Shown: positions 32,997 to 35,835 of the stretch, in pieces | Layout: the number at the start of each line of letters is the position of its first letter | Position numbering within the stretch: position 1 is the first letter of the stretch | Notes under the pieces: model-generated | Databases searched by the model: none | What the model was told of the DNA's origin: nothing | The model's input: only the letters and a program-made list of their open reading frames with translations | Made by a program: the position numbers and the translations under genes | From: Alcanivoracaceae bacterium | GTDB taxonomy: Bacteria > Pseudomonadota > Gammaproteobacteria > Pseudomonadales > Alcanivoracaceae | Assembly: GCA_002706085.1 (NCBI GenBank) | Contig: PAJO01000026.1 | Span: 82,831-118,665, forward strand | Direction of reading: 5' to 3' | Length of the DNA: 35,835 bases

Positions 32997-33329
32997 TTAC
33001 TCACCGCGCTTCTCTCGTTTCTCCTTGCGCTTGTCCTTGCGATCCTCCATGCGGTCTTTACGCTTTTCCTTCATCTCCGCCATTTTTTCCTGCTGTTCGG
33101 GGGTCAGGATAGCGTTGATCTTTTCCTGGGTTTCATCGTGCAAGGCTTTCATTTTTTCACCCTGCTCATCGAACACGGCTTGCAGTTGCGTACTTTGCGC
33201 TTCGCTCAGTTCCAGCTTCTTGGTCATGTGCTCAACCATGCGTTCGCCACCCCGGTGATCCGGGCCATAAGCAAACGCGGTGCCAGCGATAGCGAAAACA
33301 GCAACAGCAACGATAGCGATTTTTTTCAT
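32997..33329 (-). CDS. spy: Spy/CpxP-like periplasmic chaperone
   Basis: A 110-residue secreted protein. The signal peptide ends AGTAFA (cleavage about 20/21). The mature part is strongly helical, with LTxxQ-type motifs: LELSEAQSTQL near 38-48 and ILTPEQQEKM near 74-83. Its end is extremely rich in Lys, Arg and Glu. Spy and CpxP are small ATP-independent chaperones that stop aggregation in the periplasm under envelope stress. In E. coli spy is a BaeR and CpxR target, and here a BaeSR-like pair is coded directly upstream on the same strand, supporting a functional link. AAGGAG precedes the ATG. The exact family (Spy vs CpxP) cannot be decided by eye. Confidence 0.78.
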   Translation of the reverse strand: MKKIAIVAVAVFAIAGTAFAYGPDHRGGERMVEHMTKKLELSEAQSTQLQAVFDEQGEKMKALHDETQEKINAILTPEQQEKMAEMKEKRKDRMEDRKDKRKEKREKRGE

Positions 33330-33434
33330 GGTGCTCTCCTTCTGGACATGAGTCCCTGTGTTTTGATGGAGTCAGTATCACTGTAAAGATTGCAAGGAAT
33401 ATGCAGGGAATGTGGAAGCGGAGGAGCAGGGGCG

Positions 33435-33573
33435 AGCTTCTAGCTTCTAGCTACGAGAAAAGATAAAAGAAACAGGCAGTTTGAGCTTGCCTATGGGGTT
33501 AACTACCGTCTTAAACTGAAAGCTCGAAGCTCGAAGCTCGAAGCTCGAAGCTCGAAGCTCGAAGCTCGAAGCT
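33435..33573. repeat. AGCTNNN heptad arrays between spy-like gene and baeR
   Basis: 33435-33455 reads AGCTTCT, AGCTTCT, AGCTACG. Then 33521-33569 holds seven identical AGCTCGA units, followed by AGCT. The second array ends five bases from the baeR stop codon on the minus strand. The rest of the 249-base gap (33330-33578) shows no gene. Confidence 0.95.
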
Positions 33574-33578
33574 GGCCT

Positions 33579-34253
33579 TTATGGCGTTTCCAGCCGGTAG
33601 CCCACCCCGTACACACTGCCGATCCAGTCGTGGGCATCGGGGCTGTGTTCGGTGAGTTTTTTGCGCAGTTTGCGGATGTGGCTGTCGATGGTGCGGTCGG
33701 ATACCACGCGATGATCATTGTAGATTTCATCCATCAACTGGTCCCGGGACCAGATGCGGCCGGGGTGGCGTGCCAGGGTGTTGAGCAACGCAAATTCGAT
33801 GGCGGTAAGGGCGATGGACTGGCCGGCAATGCGCGCTTCAAAACGGTCGTCATCCAACACCAGTGCGGGTTGTGCTTCTTCTGCCGGTTGCGGGTTGGCG
33901 CGGCGCAGCACGGCTTTCACCCGGGCTACTACCTCGCGGGGGCTGAAGGGTTTGCAGATATAGTCGTCGGCACCCAATTCCAGCCCCAGCAGCCGGTCCA
34001 CCTCGTCCACTCGTGCGGTAATCATCAGGATGGGGACCTGGCTGTGCTGGCGGATGGATTTGCACACGTCCATGCCATCGCCATCGGGCAGCATCAGATC
34101 GAGCAAAATGGCATCAAAGCCACCGTCCCGTGCCAGTGCCATGGCGGTTTGAGCACTGTCGGTCTGCTCGGTGTCGTAGCGGGCGTGTTGCAGGTAGTCG
34201 GCCACCAGCTGGGACAGGCGAGGTTCGTCTTCCACGATCAGGATACGGCTCAT
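33579..34253 (-). CDS. baeR: BaeR-like OmpR-family response regulator
   Basis: A 224-residue two-domain regulator. The receiver domain (1-118) has the acidic pocket IVEDEPRLSQL, phospho-acceptor Asp52 (ILLDLMLPDGDGM) and GADDYICKPFSPREVVARVKAVLRR, which closely recalls E. coli BaeR. A linker leads to a winged-helix OmpR-type DNA-binding domain (about 128-222; LTAIEFALLNTLARHPGRIWSRDQL and VSDRTIDSHIRKLRKKL). It overlaps baeS by four bases. BaeR governs envelope-stress genes including spy and drug efflux in E. coli; the neighbouring Spy-like gene fits this. A heptad array of 7 copies lies just past its stop. Confidence 0.85.
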   Translation of the reverse strand: MSRILIVEDEPRLSQLVADYLQHARYDTEQTDSAQTAMALARDGGFDAILLDLMLPDGDGMDVCKSIRQHSQVPILMITARVDEVDRLLGLELGADDYICKPFSPREVVARVKAVLRRANPQPAEEAQPALVLDDDRFEARIAGQSIALTAIEFALLNTLARHPGRIWSRDQLMDEIYNDHRVVSDRTIDSHIRKLRKKLTEHSPDAHDWIGSVYGVGYRLETP

Positions 34254-35602
34254 ACGGACTCTCCCGGCAGGGTCAGGGTAATGCGTACACCGCCCAGGGG
34301 GCTGTGTTCAGCGCGGATACTGCCACCGTGGGCTTCGGCAATACGCTGGCAGATGGCCAGCCCCAGCCCGGCCCCGCCAGTGCGTCGGTTGCGCGAGCTT
34401 TCGACCCGGTAGAGGTGATCAAACAGATGGGGAAGGGAGGCGTCCGGGACGCCGGGGGCGCTGTCTTCCAGAATCAGGGTCCACTGTTTGCCGGTGCAAT
34501 CCAGGCTGACACGCAGTTGACCGCCGTCGTGGGTGTATTTGAGGCTGTTCTGCAGCAGGTTATCCAGCAGCTGGCGAATGCGTACCGGGTCCATCAATAG
34601 CCAGGCGGACTCCGGTAGCCAGCGGTCGACGGTGAATTGTTTCTCGTCGAACAGGTGTCGATAGCTGTCCAGCACGTCGCGAGTTAGTTGCGCCAGATCT
34701 TCCTCAACCAGCTGGTAGCGCAGGTTGCCGCCATCTGCCAGCGCTAGGTCGTGGAGGTCATTCACCAGATGGGTGAGCTGTCGCGTTTCGGTTTCCAGCG
34801 CCTTGATGGCGTCGAGCGTCAGTGGGCGAATGCCGTCGCTGAGGGCTTCCAGTTCCCCTTGCAGAATGGCCAGCGGGGTGCGCAGCTCGTGGGCAATGTC
34901 AGAGAACCAGCGCTGGCGGGCTTGCTGCCCTTGCTCAAGGCGCAGGGACAGCTGGTCGAGCTGGTGCCCCAGACGGCCCAGTTCGTCACGCCGTGGGCTG
35001 TTCAGACGGCCGCTGTAATCGCCTTCCTGCAGGGCTCGGGTGTGGTGGGTCAGGGCCAGAATCGGGGCGACCAGATGCCGGGCCAGCAACCAGGAGACCA
35101 GCAACGACAGTACGATCCCCACCGCGAGCATCCACAGGACAAACCGCAGTTGGCGCTCCAGAAAGCGGTCGTCCAGCTTGTCACGGATCGCCTCCTGATT
35201 AGGGTAGGTAAGATAGCCGGCCAGTTGATCGTTTGCCAGAATCGGAACCTCCAGCCGTAAGCGGGGCGGGGCAGGCGGGCCCATCAGCAGCGTTTTGTCG
35301 GTGTCGAGCAGTTGCAGGTGGCGGTGATCATCGTTTTTGCCGCGGTGACGGTCTTCGTCGCCCGCCAGCCGATACAAGCGCTTGAGGCGGCGGGGGTCTT
35401 CGAGCAGGAAGTCCCAGCTGCCTGTTTGCTGGTACAGGGTGCCCAGGTGTTCGGCGAGGCGTTCCACCTGTTCCTGCTGACGTTCGTCCAGGTAGGTATT
35501 GAGGCTGCGCACAAACGACAGGTAATAGAATCCGCTGGCCGCCAGGATCAGGACCAGAAAGGTGCCAAGAAAAATCAGGAACAACTTGTTGCGAATGCCC
35601 AT
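34250..35602 (-). CDS. baeS: BaeS-like sensor histidine kinase
   Basis: A 450-residue inner-membrane sensor kinase. Transmembrane segments lie near 7-29 and 155-175 with a periplasmic sensor loop of about 120 residues between. A HAMP linker (about 176-228) follows, then the phosphorylated His238 in SDIAHELRTPLAILQGELEAL. The ATPase domain has N-box NLLQNSLKYT, and G-boxes near EDSAPGVPDASL and GGAGLGLAI. This sequence, especially the H-box and the SRNRRTGGAGLGLAICQRI region, resembles E. coli BaeS, including its SAPGV segment. The gene is transcribed ahead of baeR and overlaps it by four bases (ATGA). Confidence 0.87.
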   Translation of the reverse strand: MGIRNKLFLIFLGTFLVLILAASGFYYLSFVRSLNTYLDERQQEQVERLAEHLGTLYQQTGSWDFLLEDPRRLKRLYRLAGDEDRHRGKNDDHRHLQLLDTDKTLLMGPPAPPRLRLEVPILANDQLAGYLTYPNQEAIRDKLDDRFLERQLRFVLWMLAVGIVLSLLVSWLLARHLVAPILALTHHTRALQEGDYSGRLNSPRRDELGRLGHQLDQLSLRLEQGQQARQRWFSDIAHELRTPLAILQGELEALSDGIRPLTLDAIKALETETRQLTHLVNDLHDLALADGGNLRYQLVEEDLAQLTRDVLDSYRHLFDEKQFTVDRWLPESAWLLMDPVRIRQLLDNLLQNSLKYTHDGGQLRVSLDCTGKQWTLILEDSAPGVPDASLPHLFDHLYRVESSRNRRTGGAGLGLAICQRIAEAHGGSIRAEHSPLGGVRITLTLPGESV

Positions 35603-35701
35603 GGCGACGGTTCAACGGTTTTGGAGCACCCAGTGTACCGCGCCGCCGTGGACGGGGGAGCATTTGCACAATGTTTTCATAAAGCGGGGATCATGACTGT
35701 G

Positions 35702-35835
35702 AGCTGTGAGCTGTGAGCTATGAGCTATGAGCTATGAGCTATGAGCTATGAGCTATGAGCTACAAGCTACAAGCTACAAGCTACAAGCTACAAGCTACAA
35801 GCTACAAGCTACAAGCTACAAGCTACAAGCTACAA
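35702..35835. repeat. Long AGCTNNN heptad array at the right end of the window
   Basis: Two AGCTGTG units, six AGCTATG units, and eleven AGCTACA units follow in unbroken 7-base phase; the array continues past the window. A degenerate unit (GACTGTG) lies just before it at 35695-35701. Units are uniform within blocks and change between blocks, which suggests separate expansion events. It lies about 100 bases upstream of baeS (the array is 5' of the minus-strand gene). Confidence 0.97.

Noticed and set aside
35702-35835. CRISPR array
   Set aside because: Repeat units are seven bases with no separate spacers, and no cas gene is present.

Overview
The window looks like a chromosomal segment of a moderately GC-rich gammaproteobacterium, probably near Alcanivorax/Pseudomonas. 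This is inferred from gene order, protein features and REP-like repeats; no database was searched. From memory of E. coli and pseudomonads, the backbone order is recognisable: ftsQ-ftsA-ftsZ-lpxC-(dciA)-(M23 peptidase)-secA-argJ-mutT-yacG-coaE-pilD-pilC-pilB-pilA-nadC-(AGCS symporter)-(DUF1631)-ampD-ampE-aceE-aceF. A BaeSR-like two-component system and a Spy-like periplasmic protein follow.

Layout. Positions 1-4200 hold the end of the division/cell-wall cluster (ftsQ 3' end, ftsA, ftsZ) and lpxC. Positions 4200-11400 hold a DciA-like helicase loader, a LytM-type peptidase, secA, argJ, a Nudix/TMP-synthase-like fusion and yacG. Positions 11500-17010 hold coaE and the type IV pilus core: pilD, pilC and pilB on the minus strand and pilA divergent on the plus strand, with a near-perfect sigma-54 promoter before pilA. 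Positions 17100-21120, between pilA and nadC, form an accessory block, visibly AT-rich in its first two genes: a SxxK serine hydrolase, an HTTM membrane protein with an inserted DCC (CxxC) domain, and a MntA-HepT-type toxin-antitoxin pair. Positions 21340-27730 hold nadC, an alanine/glycine:cation symporter, DUF1631, ampD and ampE. Positions 27800-32910 hold the pyruvate dehydrogenase genes aceE and aceF, split by a DUF559 endonuclease-like gene with its own palindromic repeats; neither pdhR nor lpd is present. Positions 33000-35600 hold spy-like, baeR and baeS genes, all on the minus strand.

The most unusual content is intergenic. First, short arrays with a strict 7-nt period recur throughout. 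They fall into three sequence families: AGCTNNN, GTCNGAC and AGTTAAC/AGTTGAC. Each has a palindromic core, many contain about four units, and several start within a few bases of a stop codon. The longest runs off the right end of the window. Second, there are at least three kinds of REP-like hairpin repeat. One is a CCCTCTCCC/GGGAGAGGG doublet in REPIN-like inverted arrangement beside the DUF559 gene. Third, the pilin gene ends in four perfect 12-bp repeats encoding a Gly-Gly-Ser-Asp tail beyond the last pilin cysteine. Repeat families, functions of accessory genes and taxonomic placement are sequence-based hypotheses.
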